Source of the DNA: Prevotellaceae bacterium
Lineage (GTDB): Bacteria; Bacteroidota; Bacteroidia; Bacteroidales; Muribaculaceae
Reading direction: 5' to 3'
Length of the DNA: 64,000 nt
Assembly (NCBI GenBank): GCA_021772015.1
Contig: JAETNS010000009.1
Location: forward strand, 124,001 to 188,000
Shown one piece after another: positions 54,037 through 61,669 of this stretch; the first letter of the stretch is position 1, and every line of letters begins with the position of its first letter. The position numbers were made by a program, and so were the translations under genes. A model generated the notes under the pieces. That model saw nothing but the letters and a program-made list of their open reading frames with translations, made no database searches and was not told where the DNA came from.

Positions 54037-55230
54037 TCAATGGGAATGGGAGTGGCCTTCCGGGACCACGCCTGAGGTTTCGGCGAGTCTCACGAAAGTC
54101 ATCCCTTTTGTGACGACCCTTTCTCCTGGCTGCAATCCCGACCGGATCTCGCGCCGCAGGCCATCGGTCGCTCCTATGGTGACCGGCCGTTTCTCGTAAT
54201 GTCCGGGCATTTTCTCGACATACACGAAATATTTCCCTTGCTGCTCACTGACGGCCTCTTCGCCGACAGATATGACATCCATGCGGGAATTGCCAAGGAG
54301 ATACACCTCGCAATAGGTGCCGTTTATCAGATTGCCATCACCTTTGGGCAGCGTGAAATATACCGGTATGTAACCACCCTGCGCCGACGAGGCCGATGGT
54401 TTCGACACCATCTTTCCCCCGGAGGAGATGACATCTATGACATCCTCGGAATATGACGGGCGGAAACGCGCTCCCGTGATCCCCGCGAGCTGCGACACGC
54501 GACTCTCCGGAAGATCAGCCCGCAAAGTCAGCGCGTTGTTGGAGGAGATTGTCGCGATCGTCTGTCCGGCATCCACAAACTGGCCGTCCACAACATCAAG
54601 TGACGTTATCACACCCGATACAGGTGCTACAGCTACCGAACCGCTCCCTGAAGAGAGACCGCCCATAGCAACCTTTGCCTCCTCGACCCGCTGGAGCGCG
54701 GCGTTGTAGTCGCGTGTCGACACTATCCCCTCTTTATGCAACGGAGTCAATCGGTCAAGCTCGCGTTTGGCCGACTGGTAAGCGACACGGGCGGCCTCAC
54801 CCGGATCTCCCCCGCTCATCCCACGGGCAGTGACCGTGGCGACAGTACGTCCGGCGGCAACTTGCATCCCCACCGATATCCCTGACGCGAGCTTGACAAT
54901 ACCCGGCTGCCTGGCGGCGACCGCCCCTTCCGATCCCGGCATAGCGGAAATCTCGCCCGATACCTTAATGACGTTTGAAAATTCTCCGGGATTGATCTCC
55001 TCGGCCACTACCCCGAGTTTCTCGGTCTGGGATGCATCAAGCACTATCAGCCCCTTCTCATGGTCATCCGATGATCCGGCAGGCTGATGGGCATGAGGCT
55101 CATGGTCATGGTCCTCATGTCCCTCATGGGATGATTCACCGGCTCCCGCGCAAGACACAAGGGAGAATATAAACACAGCCCCGCAGGACACTTTGCATAG
55201 TCGACATAAAGCATGAAACGTCGCGGTCAT
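54037..55230 (-). CDS. RND efflux periplasmic adaptor, His-rich lipoprotein (CusB/CzcB type)
   Basis: The membrane-fusion subunit. The start is placed at 55230 (MTATFHALCRLCKVSCGAVF), because the -7 box at 55265-55272 would start transcription at about 55258, on top of the two upstream ATGs (55260, 55254). The lipobox is SLVSC. Immediately after it comes a His/Asp/Glu-rich segment (HEGHEDHDHEPHAHQ) and the protein ends GHSHSH, both likely to bind metal. The core has a hairpin (about 135-200), lipoyl and beta-barrel domains and the membrane-proximal domain. First gene of the operon. Confidence 0.88.
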   Translation of the reverse strand: MTATFHALCRLCKVSCGAVFIFSLVSCAGAGESSHEGHEDHDHEPHAHQPAGSSDDHEKGLIVLDASQTEKLGVVAEEINPGEFSNVIKVSGEISAMPGSEGAVAARQPGIVKLASGISVGMQVAAGRTVATVTARGMSGGDPGEAARVAYQSAKRELDRLTPLHKEGIVSTRDYNAALQRVEEAKVAMGGLSSGSGSVAVAPVSGVITSLDVVDGQFVDAGQTIATISSNNALTLRADLPESRVSQLAGITGARFRPSYSEDVIDVISSGGKMVSKPSASSAQGGYIPVYFTLPKGDGNLINGTYCEVYLLGNSRMDVISVGEEAVSEQQGKYFVYVEKMPGHYEKRPVTIGATDGLRREIRSGLQPGERVVTKGMTFVRLAETSGVVPEGHSHSH

Positions 55231-55264
55231 GCCATTGGTCTTGGTCGGTTTCATAATCATGATA

Positions 55265-55272
55265 CAAAGTTA
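55265..55272 (-). promoter_or_regulatory. -7 box of the heavy-metal efflux operon
   Basis: TAACTTTG on the minus strand, only 5 bp from the upstream-most ATG. There is no TTG at -33, which may fit an activator-dependent promoter. It decides the adaptor start in favour of 55230. Confidence 0.5.
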
Positions 55273-55315
55273 ACAACTCTGACTTGTCCGGGGATTGAAT
55301 TATTTAGGGATAAAA

Positions 55316-55346
55316 TTGCATCTTTCCGAGAGGTTGAGTAATTTTG
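55316..55346 (+). promoter_or_regulatory. Promoter of rmuC
   Basis: TTG (55316-55318) and TAATTTTG (55339-55346) with 20-bp spacing. The start codon is 25 bp downstream. It is divergent from the efflux promoter 44 bp away. Confidence 0.75.
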
Positions 55347-55370
55347 TATTGAACATTCAACCGTATATAA

Positions 55371-56753
55371 ATGCCAACCATATTCGCAATTGCCGCTGTT
55401 GTTGCGGCCGTCATACTACTTGTCCTCTTGCTTAAAACCCGCGAAAAGCTTGCCTTCCAGGAAAAAGAAGCGATTGCCCGGCTCTCGGCCCAACGTGAGG
55501 AGGCGATAATGAGAGACGCGGCTCTTCGACAGGAGGCTGCCGCCCGTGAAGCGGAGTTGCGCGAGACCGCCTCGAAGAGGGAAGCGTCATTTTCAGCCGA
55601 AAACTCAAGACTTTCTGCCGAGATGTCCGCGTTGCGCACCACCGCCGATGCCCTCCGCGAGCAGATCGCCGCCAAGGACAAACAGATTGAGGATAACCGT
55701 CAGCAACAGGCTACTATCCTGCGCCAGCAGGAGGAGCGTTTCCGCAATCTCGCCAACGAGATAATGGAGGCCAACTCCCGTCGTTTCAACGAGACCTCAT
55801 CCCAACGCCTCAATGATCTGCTCTCCCCCCTGAAAGAGAACATCGAGAATTTCCGCAAAGCTGTCGGAGACGCTTATAACAATGAGTCACGCGAACGTTT
55901 TTCCCTACAACGTGAATTGCGCGAACTGCTCGAACTGAACAAGACTATCGGGCGGGAGGCCCGCGACCTGACCCGCGCGCTGCGGTCAGACTCGAAGATG
56001 CAGGGAGACTGGGGGGAAATGATCTTGGAAAAACTTCTTGAGAAATCAGGCCTGCAGAAAGGGATCCATTTCGACACACAGGTGACTCGCGACACCGACG
56101 GATCGCGGCTTACCGATCCCGAAGGTAAAAGCCTGCGCGCCGATGTCGTCATCTACTACCCCGACGATCGTTGCCTTGTGATCGACTCGAAGGTCTCCCT
56201 TACAAGTTTCATCGACTACATAAATCTCGCCGATGACACTGACGACATCAACGGGGAGAGGCGCAAACAGGCAGCCGCCCATCATCTCGCGTCAGTCAAG
56301 GCCCATATCAACGAACTGTCGCGAAAGAGCTATCAGGATCTTATCGGAAAGAAGCGGATGGACTTCGTCATGATGTTCATACCAAACGAGGCAGCCTACA
56401 TCGCAGCCATGCAGATCGAGCCGAGCCTCTGGCAGGAAGCATATGACAAGCGTGTATTAATGGTTTCTCCAACTCAACTCATATCCGTATTGCGGATGCT
56501 GCGACAATTGTGGAAGCAGGATGCCGTCAACCGCAACGTCGAGGAGATAGCCCGCCTTTCAGGTCGCCTCCTCGACAAATTCACCGGCATGATGGAAGCT
56601 TTCGACGATGTTGAGCGTCATATTTCCAACACTCAGAAAGCCTACACTACCCTCCGCATCCGCCTCTCCGACGGCCCCGGCAACGTTTTCGTCACTGCCC
56701 GCAAGATCCTCGACCTCGGAGCCAAATCTACAAAGCAACTCCCCGAAAAATAG
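55371..56753 (+). CDS. rmuC: RmuC family DNA recombination protein
   Basis: RmuC limits inversions at short inverted repeats and is a predicted nuclease. The 460-residue protein has an N-terminal membrane anchor (about 3-20), a long coiled-coil (about 25-130, repeated Glu/Arg/Ala heptads), and a PD-(D/E)xK-like core: GDWGEMILEKLLEKSGL, then RADVVIYY and LVIDSKVSLTSF (Asp and Lys of the nuclease motif). The last 30 residues are flexible. A single gene with a strong promoter. Confidence 0.93.
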   Translation: MPTIFAIAAVVAAVILLVLLLKTREKLAFQEKEAIARLSAQREEAIMRDAALRQEAAAREAELRETASKREASFSAENSRLSAEMSALRTTADALREQIAAKDKQIEDNRQQQATILRQQEERFRNLANEIMEANSRRFNETSSQRLNDLLSPLKENIENFRKAVGDAYNNESRERFSLQRELRELLELNKTIGREARDLTRALRSDSKMQGDWGEMILEKLLEKSGLQKGIHFDTQVTRDTDGSRLTDPEGKSLRADVVIYYPDDRCLVIDSKVSLTSFIDYINLADDTDDINGERRKQAAAHHLASVKAHINELSRKSYQDLIGKKRMDFVMMFIPNEAAYIAAMQIEPSLWQEAYDKRVLMVSPTQLISVLRMLRQLWKQDAVNRNVEEIARLSGRLLDKFTGMMEAFDDVERHISNTQKAYTTLRIRLSDGPGNVFVTARKILDLGAKSTKQLPEK

Positions 56754-56815
56754 CCGCAGCCATCCTCCGGGGAGATACGTCTGATAAGGACTTGTAGCTC
56801 TCTTATGACTTAAGA

Positions 56816-57466
56816 TCAGAATCTAACAGCGAAACGAATTGCTGCCGAAAACTGATTTCCACTTACAGATTCTTTACTATAGTAATAGCTATCTCCAAAA
56901 TAGTCATAACGAGCAACTTCATAATCATGCGATTTTTGAAGCGAATATCGCGCAGTGGCCCCAATCCCAAACCAGTTAAACCAATAAGTGAAATTCAGTT
57001 CAGGCACAAATGCGAATGTGTCGCTTGGACCTTGCCGATAACCCAAACCCAAGCCGAGAGTAGCTTCAAAAGAATTATAAAAGCCACCGGGGAAATACAT
57101 ATAAGATATTGTAGGTGCTACATCAAAAAAGAAGCCTAATTGACGATGATCAGCCGTGCTTCCCCCTAACGTTAACTGACCTCCGACCATGAAGTTTGAA
57201 TTTCTTATCTGATGTTTGTAACCAAGGACGGCAGAAAAAGCGGGATACCATTCATCATAGTCATATCCCCCTCTTGTACTCCAATACTTACACGTTGAGA
57301 CTCCCCCTTGAAGACCAAAAAGGAAGAAGTGGTCGGTCTGTTTGCGCTGTTTGGGAGGGTTGACTTCAGTGTAGGTAAGATGGGAGATGGCTTCGGTGAC
57401 ATCAGCCTTGGCGATTGTTGACAAAGAGAATATTGCCAGCAATGCCATCAATAGTTTCTTCTGCAT
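56816..57466 (-). CDS. Small outer-membrane beta-barrel-like protein
   Basis: A 216-residue exported protein. Signal peptide is about 1-21 (MQKKLLMALLAIFSLSTIAK, then AD). The rest alternates hydrophobic and polar residues and is rich in Tyr, Phe and Gly (FFLFGLQGGVSTCKYW, GLGLGYRQGP, FTYWFNWFGIGATARYSL). It ends in a terminal aromatic F (AAIRFAVRF), as outer-membrane barrels do. About eight strands can be drawn. Function is unknown. It lies 29 bp after another small secreted gene and probably shares its transcript. Confidence 0.72.
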   Translation of the reverse strand: MQKKLLMALLAIFSLSTIAKADVTEAISHLTYTEVNPPKQRKQTDHFFLFGLQGGVSTCKYWSTRGGYDYDEWYPAFSAVLGYKHQIRNSNFMVGGQLTLGGSTADHRQLGFFFDVAPTISYMYFPGGFYNSFEATLGLGLGYRQGPSDTFAFVPELNFTYWFNWFGIGATARYSLQKSHDYEVARYDYFGDSYYYSKESVSGNQFSAAIRFAVRF

Positions 57467-57495
57467 AGTGTATGATTTTTTCAGATTAATGTCTA

Positions 57496-57984
57496 CTACT
57501 TCTTCATTGTGCTGTTGTCTGGAGTGATCTGCTGCTCTCCTCGTTCAAGGAGAATCCAATCATAATCGGCGGTTGTGCCGGTGGTCCAATTGGAGAAGTT
57601 GGCAGGATAACCTGCGACACTTATTGTCGCACCTGTATTGGTGATATGGATATCGAATGTCGGGACAATGATCATGTCGCAATTGTGTTTTTCGGCCGAC
57701 TTGAACAATGCATAGCTTTTCAGATTGAGCAACGTCGCGGCCAGATTCCCTTCGATTGTACGGGAAGACAAGTCAATAGCATCGATTGTCCAGCTGTCAC
57801 GGATCCGCCCCTTCGCCTTATCCACTACAACCTCGGCGACAAGTGGCTTCATATACGCGTTAGGACTTGTCTCAAGAAACCTTGACTGGGATGACTGGAA
57901 GTCAACCTTAACAGTCTTTTGACCTTGGAGGGAGAAACCGATTGCCATAAATGTCACAATCGATAACAAACACTTGATTTTCAT
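57496..57984 (-). CDS. Small secreted protein of unknown function
   Basis: A 162-residue exported protein with signal peptide MKIKCLLSIVTFMAIGFSLQ (then GQ). The mature part resembles periplasmic two-layer proteins with TIVPTF-type strand (CDMIIVPTFDIHITNTGATI), NLKSYALFKSAEKHN helix and AGYPANFSNW. I recognise no named family. It is the first of a two-gene unit with the barrel gene. Confidence 0.7.
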   Translation of the reverse strand: MKIKCLLSIVTFMAIGFSLQGQKTVKVDFQSSQSRFLETSPNAYMKPLVAEVVVDKAKGRIRDSWTIDAIDLSSRTIEGNLAATLLNLKSYALFKSAEKHNCDMIIVPTFDIHITNTGATISVAGYPANFSNWTTGTTADYDWILLERGEQQITPDNSTMKK

Positions 57985-58041
57985 AAGTTTTTACAAGAAA
58001 TGATCTCACACCACCTACTGTGGCGGAATGGTTTTTGCCGA

Positions 58042-58049
58042 CAAAATTA
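58042..58049 (-). promoter_or_regulatory. -7 box of the two-gene secreted unit, with upstream C9 tract
   Basis: TAATTTTG on the minus strand, 58 bp before the start codon. A run of nine C (58071-58079, G9 on the transcribed side) lies 21 bp further upstream, in the -33 region. No TTG is present at standard spacing. Confidence 0.4.
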
Positions 58050-58160
58050 AATATAATTTCACAATTTCTACCCCCCCCCAGTTAAATTTTGTTAAACAGC
58101 AAAACATTGTCCGCGAAGCGCCGTAATGATGGAAAGCCTACATTATCCCGGCCAAGTTTT

Positions 58161-58188
58161 ATAATAACATACAAATAATAACATACAA
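58161..58188 (+). repeat. 14-bp perfect tandem duplication
   Basis: ATAATAACATACAA occurs twice in a row (58161-58174 and 58175-58188), just downstream of the tRNA-Ser terminator. No function suggested. Confidence 0.8.
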
Positions 58189-58191
58189 AAA

Positions 58192-58216
58192 TAGCCGTTG
58201 AAAAAATCAACGGCTA
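58192..58216 (-). terminator. Terminator of tRNA-Ser
   Basis: TAGCCGTTGA (58192-58201) pairs with TCAACGGCTA (58207-58216) over a 5-nt loop. On the minus strand it is followed by TTTTTGTATG. It lies 9 bp past the tRNA end. Confidence 0.85.
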
Positions 58217-58224
58217 CTTTCGTT

Positions 58225-58314
58225 TGGCGGAAGGGACGAGATTCGAACTCGTGGTAGGATTGCTCCTACGTCAGTTTAGCAAACTGGTGGTTTCAGCCAC
58301 TCACCCACCCTTCC
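58225..58314 (-). tRNA. tRNA-Ser (GCT)
   Basis: A type II tRNA on the minus strand. Acceptor GGAAGGG (from 58314) pairs with CCCTTCC, discriminator G at 58228, and CCA is encoded (58227-58225). The anticodon loop TTGCTAA gives anticodon GCT. A long variable arm (GTAGGAGCAATCCTAC) is present. The three other tRNAs in the window do not encode CCA. Confidence 0.95.
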
Positions 58315-58329
58315 GGGTCAAATGCAGTG

Positions 58330-58360
58330 CAAAGTTAAGAATAATGTCTGGATCTGGCAA
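58330..58360 (-). promoter_or_regulatory. Promoter of tRNA-Ser
   Basis: TAACTTTG (58337 to 58330) with TTG exactly 20 bp upstream (58360 to 58358), 15 bp before the tRNA 5' end. Confidence 0.8.
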
Positions 58361-58453
58361 ACTTTTTCTGATTTTTTTAATCAATCGAACAAACATAGAT
58401 TGCCTATCGTTAAAAAGGTGTAATTCACGTTCAACTATTTTAACATCCAGCAA

Positions 58454-60538
58454 ATGCAAGGAATGTCACAGCTCTTTATTTCAAGAGCCTCAAACACAAT
58501 GGCTTTAGTCATGACTGTTGGTGTTTCGATGTCATCATGGCTCGGCATGGAAGCCCATGAGCCGTCACAACATGCCAAAGATCCCCAACCGACAGTCACT
58601 GACACATTGCCCCAGGTTTCATTGAAAGAGGTGTCGGTAGTGGCCAACCGCCGCAACCCTTTCATTGAGGTGGCGAAGATCGACATCGACAAAAATCCTG
58701 TCAAATCCTCCCAGGAAATATTAAGGACTGTGCCGGGGCTCTTCATCGCCCAGCATGCAGGTGGCGGGAAAGCCGAACAGATGTTCCTGCGCGGATTCGA
58801 TCTCGACCACGGCACCGACATCAGCCTGTGGGTCGACGGTATGCCGGTCAACATGGTAAGCCATGCCCACGGCCAAGGATACGCCGATCTCCATTTCCTG
58901 CAACCGGAAGTGATCGAGAATGTGGAATTCGAGAAAGGCAATTATAATATGATGTATGGCGATCTGGCCAATGCCGGATATGTCGCGTTCAAGACAAAAG
59001 ACCGCATGCCAAATGCCGTCGGAGTTGAAATTGGTATGCACAATTACCAAAGATATGCCGCGTCGATGTCATTCATAAACAAACGCGACATGTCGTTTTA
59101 TGCGTCGGGGTCTTTCCTGACCGACAAGGGCTTTTTCGATAATCCCCAGAATTTCAAGCGATTCAACTTTCTGTCAAAATTCACCCGCTGGACCGAATCA
59201 AGTTCATACTCGGTCAGCCTTTGGCATTTCAACAGCAACTGGAACGCTTCGGGCCAGATCCCCGAACGGGCGGTTGACAACCATGTCATCGACTGGTTCG
59301 GATCTCTCGATCCTTCGGAAGGTGGATCCACTTCACGTACCAACCTGAACTTCCAGCACCATGTGCATCTCGACGACGGTGGGGAGGTAAAGTCAAACCT
59401 GTATCTGTCATATTACACCTTCGACCTCTATTCCAACTTCACTTTCTATCTCAACGATCAGGAAAACGGCGACGAGATCCACCAGAAGGAACGTCGCTTC
59501 ATCGCCGGAGGCAACAGCCAGTACTCCAACAGTTTTTTCGTCGGGGAAGAACGTTGGAAATGGGCCGGAGGAGCCGGATTCAGGTATGACCGGATCAACG
59601 ATATCGGTCTGTATCACACACGGCAACGTACCGAACTTGGGACATACGCCCTCGGAGATGTCAGCGAAAGCGCGTTATGGGCATATGGTGGGATAGAGAT
59701 GAACCTCGGGAAATGGATGATAAACCCCGCAGTCAGAGTTGACTGGTTCCAGTTCAGCTATGCCGACAAGACAGCCACCAAATATTCCGATCCCAACAAA
59801 TCGCAGGCAGCAGTGTCGCCCAAACTCAATATAATCTACAACCCGTCTGATGTAGTGCAGCTTTTCCTCAAAGGGGGAAAAGGATTCCACAGCAATGATG
59901 CCCGCGTTGTCGTCGTCAGCGACGGTCATCGCGTGCTCCCCTCCTCCTATGGTGTGGATCTGGGAATACATTGGAAACCGTTCCCTACAGTCATGTTCTA
60001 CGCTACCGGCTGGTATCAGTACCTTGAGGATGAACTGGTTTTCGTCGGCGACGAGGCCATAGTTGAGCCCTCCGGGAAGAGCCGACGCTTTGGAGCCGAC
60101 GCGGGAATGAGATGGGAATTTCTCAGGAATTTCTATTTCCAGTTTGACTACACCTATTCCCATGCCCGTTTCATCGACGAGCCTGCCGGCGAAAACTACA
60201 TTCCTCTCGCTCCGGTCCATACCTTCCTTACGGGACTCAACTATCAGAACGGTCCGTGGAAAGCAGGGATCACCGGGCGTTACCTCGGACATCGGCCAGC
60301 GACGGAAGACAACTCGCTTACAACCTCGCCATATTTCATTGTGGATATGAGCGGTTCTTTTACTTGGCGTAAGTTTACTTTCGGACTCGCGATCGAGAAT
60401 CTGTTCAACACTAAATGGAGGGAAGCGCAGTTCGCCACTGAGACTTTGATCCCAGGCGACAGCCAGCCTGTCACCGACATCTGTTTCACTCCCGGCACAC
60501 CTTTCGCATTGCGCGGATCTGTTGCTTTCAAGTTCTGA
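58454..60538 (+). CDS. TonB-dependent outer-membrane receptor
   Basis: A 694-residue active-transport receptor. Signal region about 1-35 (alternative ATGs at residues 4 and 16). After a short linker comes the TonB-box-like VSLKEVSVVANRR, the plug (about 60-190: SSQEILRTVPGLFIAQHAGGG, FLRGFDLDHGTDISLWVDGMP, HAHGQGYADLHFL) and a 22-strand barrel ending GSVAFKF. There is no N-terminal carboxypeptidase-like domain and no SusD partner, so it is not a glycan SusC. The substrate is unknown; metal or chelate uptake is plausible. Single gene with its own terminator. Confidence 0.92.
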   Translation: MQGMSQLFISRASNTMALVMTVGVSMSSWLGMEAHEPSQHAKDPQPTVTDTLPQVSLKEVSVVANRRNPFIEVAKIDIDKNPVKSSQEILRTVPGLFIAQHAGGGKAEQMFLRGFDLDHGTDISLWVDGMPVNMVSHAHGQGYADLHFLQPEVIENVEFEKGNYNMMYGDLANAGYVAFKTKDRMPNAVGVEIGMHNYQRYAASMSFINKRDMSFYASGSFLTDKGFFDNPQNFKRFNFLSKFTRWTESSSYSVSLWHFNSNWNASGQIPERAVDNHVIDWFGSLDPSEGGSTSRTNLNFQHHVHLDDGGEVKSNLYLSYYTFDLYSNFTFYLNDQENGDEIHQKERRFIAGGNSQYSNSFFVGEERWKWAGGAGFRYDRINDIGLYHTRQRTELGTYALGDVSESALWAYGGIEMNLGKWMINPAVRVDWFQFSYADKTATKYSDPNKSQAAVSPKLNIIYNPSDVVQLFLKGGKGFHSNDARVVVVSDGHRVLPSSYGVDLGIHWKPFPTVMFYATGWYQYLEDELVFVGDEAIVEPSGKSRRFGADAGMRWEFLRNFYFQFDYTYSHARFIDEPAGENYIPLAPVHTFLTGLNYQNGPWKAGITGRYLGHRPATEDNSLTTSPYFIVDMSGSFTWRKFTFGLAIENLFNTKWREAQFATETLIPGDSQPVTDICFTPGTPFALRGSVAFKF

Positions 60539-60640
60539 AAAAGCATAGTCAACCACTCAAGGATGACATCAAAAAAGATGTTATAAAACATCATTTCAAG
60601 AATCCTGTCACCCTTGATTAATCCATTTTAACACTTAGCC

Positions 60641-60678
60641 GAAAATCGCCCTCCAGACCTCCCAGAAGGGCGATTTTC
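60641..60678 (+). terminator. Terminator of the TonB receptor gene
   Basis: GAAAATCGCCCT (60641-60652) pairs perfectly with AGGGCGATTTTC (60667-60678) over a 14-nt loop, about 100 bp past the stop. The following sequence is CATGTTTAAAAAA. Confidence 0.7.
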
Positions 60679-60721
60679 CATGTTTAAAAAACCTAAAACG
60701 GTGAGTGATAATGAACTAAAT

Positions 60722-60752
60722 TTTGCCATCTCACGTTATTTTCGTAACTTTG
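60722..60752 (+). promoter_or_regulatory. Promoter of the thioredoxin-like gene
   Basis: TTTG (60722-60725) and TAACTTTG (60745-60752) with a 19-bp spacing. The start codon is 142 bp downstream, so the leader is long. Confidence 0.75.
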
Positions 60753-60773
60753 CAAACGAAAGAGTAAATAAGA

Positions 60774-60869
60774 GGAGGCCACAGAGGTGGCTTCCATGCC
60801 GAAAATCGGCAAGGAAACCGGGGAAGTGTCCCTGTTAAAAACATGTTATAAAACATGTCAGGTTTCCTT
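60774..60869 (+). promoter_or_regulatory. Multi-hairpin 5' leader of the thioredoxin-like gene
   Basis: Four elements in order: GGAGGCCAC-agag-GTGGCTTCC (60774-60795), TGCCGA-aaa-TCGGCA (60797-60811), and a long-range pair AAGGAAACC (60811-60819) with GGTTTCCTT (60861-60869). That pair encloses GGGA-agtg-TCCC (60821-60832) and ACATGT...ACATGT (60841-60858). Almost every GC-rich segment has a partner. No known riboswitch signature is recognised; a regulatory or independent RNA are both possible. Confidence 0.55.
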
Positions 60870-60893
60870 AATTATGAACCTCAACAAAATGTA

Positions 60894-61469
60894 ATGAAGA
60901 AGACAATGATTCTCATTGCCGCCTTCGCCATTTTGTTTACCTCGCTCTCAGCAGCCGTCGATGACCGCCGTGTGGCGGCCTACGGCAAAGAGGCACCCGC
61001 CGTTGTAGTAGAACGGGAGGGCGCGCGCCAGGCCCTTGAGGCCATGCGAGGCAAATGGGTTGTGCTTTCTTTCTGGGCTTCCACAGATCCCGTTTCACGT
61101 CTGACTCAGAACAGAATCGCCTCCATCGTCAAATCAAGCGACGGACACAACCACGATGGCAACGGCAATGACGCTGAAATTGAATTCAAGACTCCTGCCG
61201 GAGTCTATTCTCTCGGCAAACAAACCAAAGTAGAAGTATTGTCGGTGAATTTCGACCGAAGCGAACCGCTGATGAACGAAATCATCAATCTCGACAATCT
61301 TCTCGAGAGCTCGCAGACGAGGGTAAAATCCAAAGAAGAGATCAAACGTCTCTGCGACGCATTTGAAATGAACAGCGGATTACGGTCATTCATCATCGAC
61401 CCTGAAGGAAGGCTTGTGATGGCAGACCCCGACGAGGAAACATTGCGGATGCTTCTCGCCTCCCGCTGA
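60894..61469 (+). CDS. Exported thioredoxin-fold protein lacking CXXC
   Basis: A 191-residue exported protein with signal peptide MKKTMILIAAFAILFTSLS (cleaved near AAA/VDD). The fold matches the TlpA/AhpC redoxin type: GKWVVLSFWASTDPVSR, VEVLSVNFDRSE, and a cis-Pro-less RSFIIDPEGRLVMADPDEE. The usual CxxC position holds STDP, so it cannot form a redox disulfide. An insert HNHDGNGND sits between the first helix and strand. It is a single gene between the structured leader and a terminator. A binding or scaffold role is inferred. Confidence 0.78.
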   Translation: MKKTMILIAAFAILFTSLSAAVDDRRVAAYGKEAPAVVVEREGARQALEAMRGKWVVLSFWASTDPVSRLTQNRIASIVKSSDGHNHDGNGNDAEIEFKTPAGVYSLGKQTKVEVLSVNFDRSEPLMNEIINLDNLLESSQTRVKSKEEIKRLCDAFEMNSGLRSFIIDPEGRLVMADPDEETLRMLLASR

Positions 61470-61507
61470 AAAATCCAACCAACGAACATTCATTAGAATC
61501 CGTAAAA

Positions 61508-61552
61508 AACCTGCCGCCCCGGCTGATCATACCGGCGACAGGTTCTTTTTTT
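61508..61552 (+). terminator. Terminator of the thioredoxin-like gene
   Basis: AACCTGCCGCC (61508-61518) pairs with GGCGACAGGTT (61534-61544) with one mismatch, followed by CTTTTTTT. It lies 38 bp past the stop. Confidence 0.85.
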
Positions 61553-61669
61553 AGCGGTTACACAAACCTTAACGGCATTATTGCCAAAACCAAATGGCTA
61601 TCCCACAGGTTTTATATATGTCACCGGAATGAAAAACCGGGAAACGTTCAACCTGTCAATATTAGGGAT

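Noticed and set aside
58454-60538. SusC-type glycan receptor
   Set aside because: It lacks the N-terminal carboxypeptidase-like domain and a SusD neighbour, and at 694 residues it is too short.
59675-60556. 293-codon frame on the minus strand
   Set aside because: It is antisense to the barrel of the TonB receptor and has no domain of its own.
60774-60869. Cobalamin, lysine, TPP or FMN riboswitch
   Set aside because: None of the conserved core sequences of these classes is present, although the leader is clearly structured.
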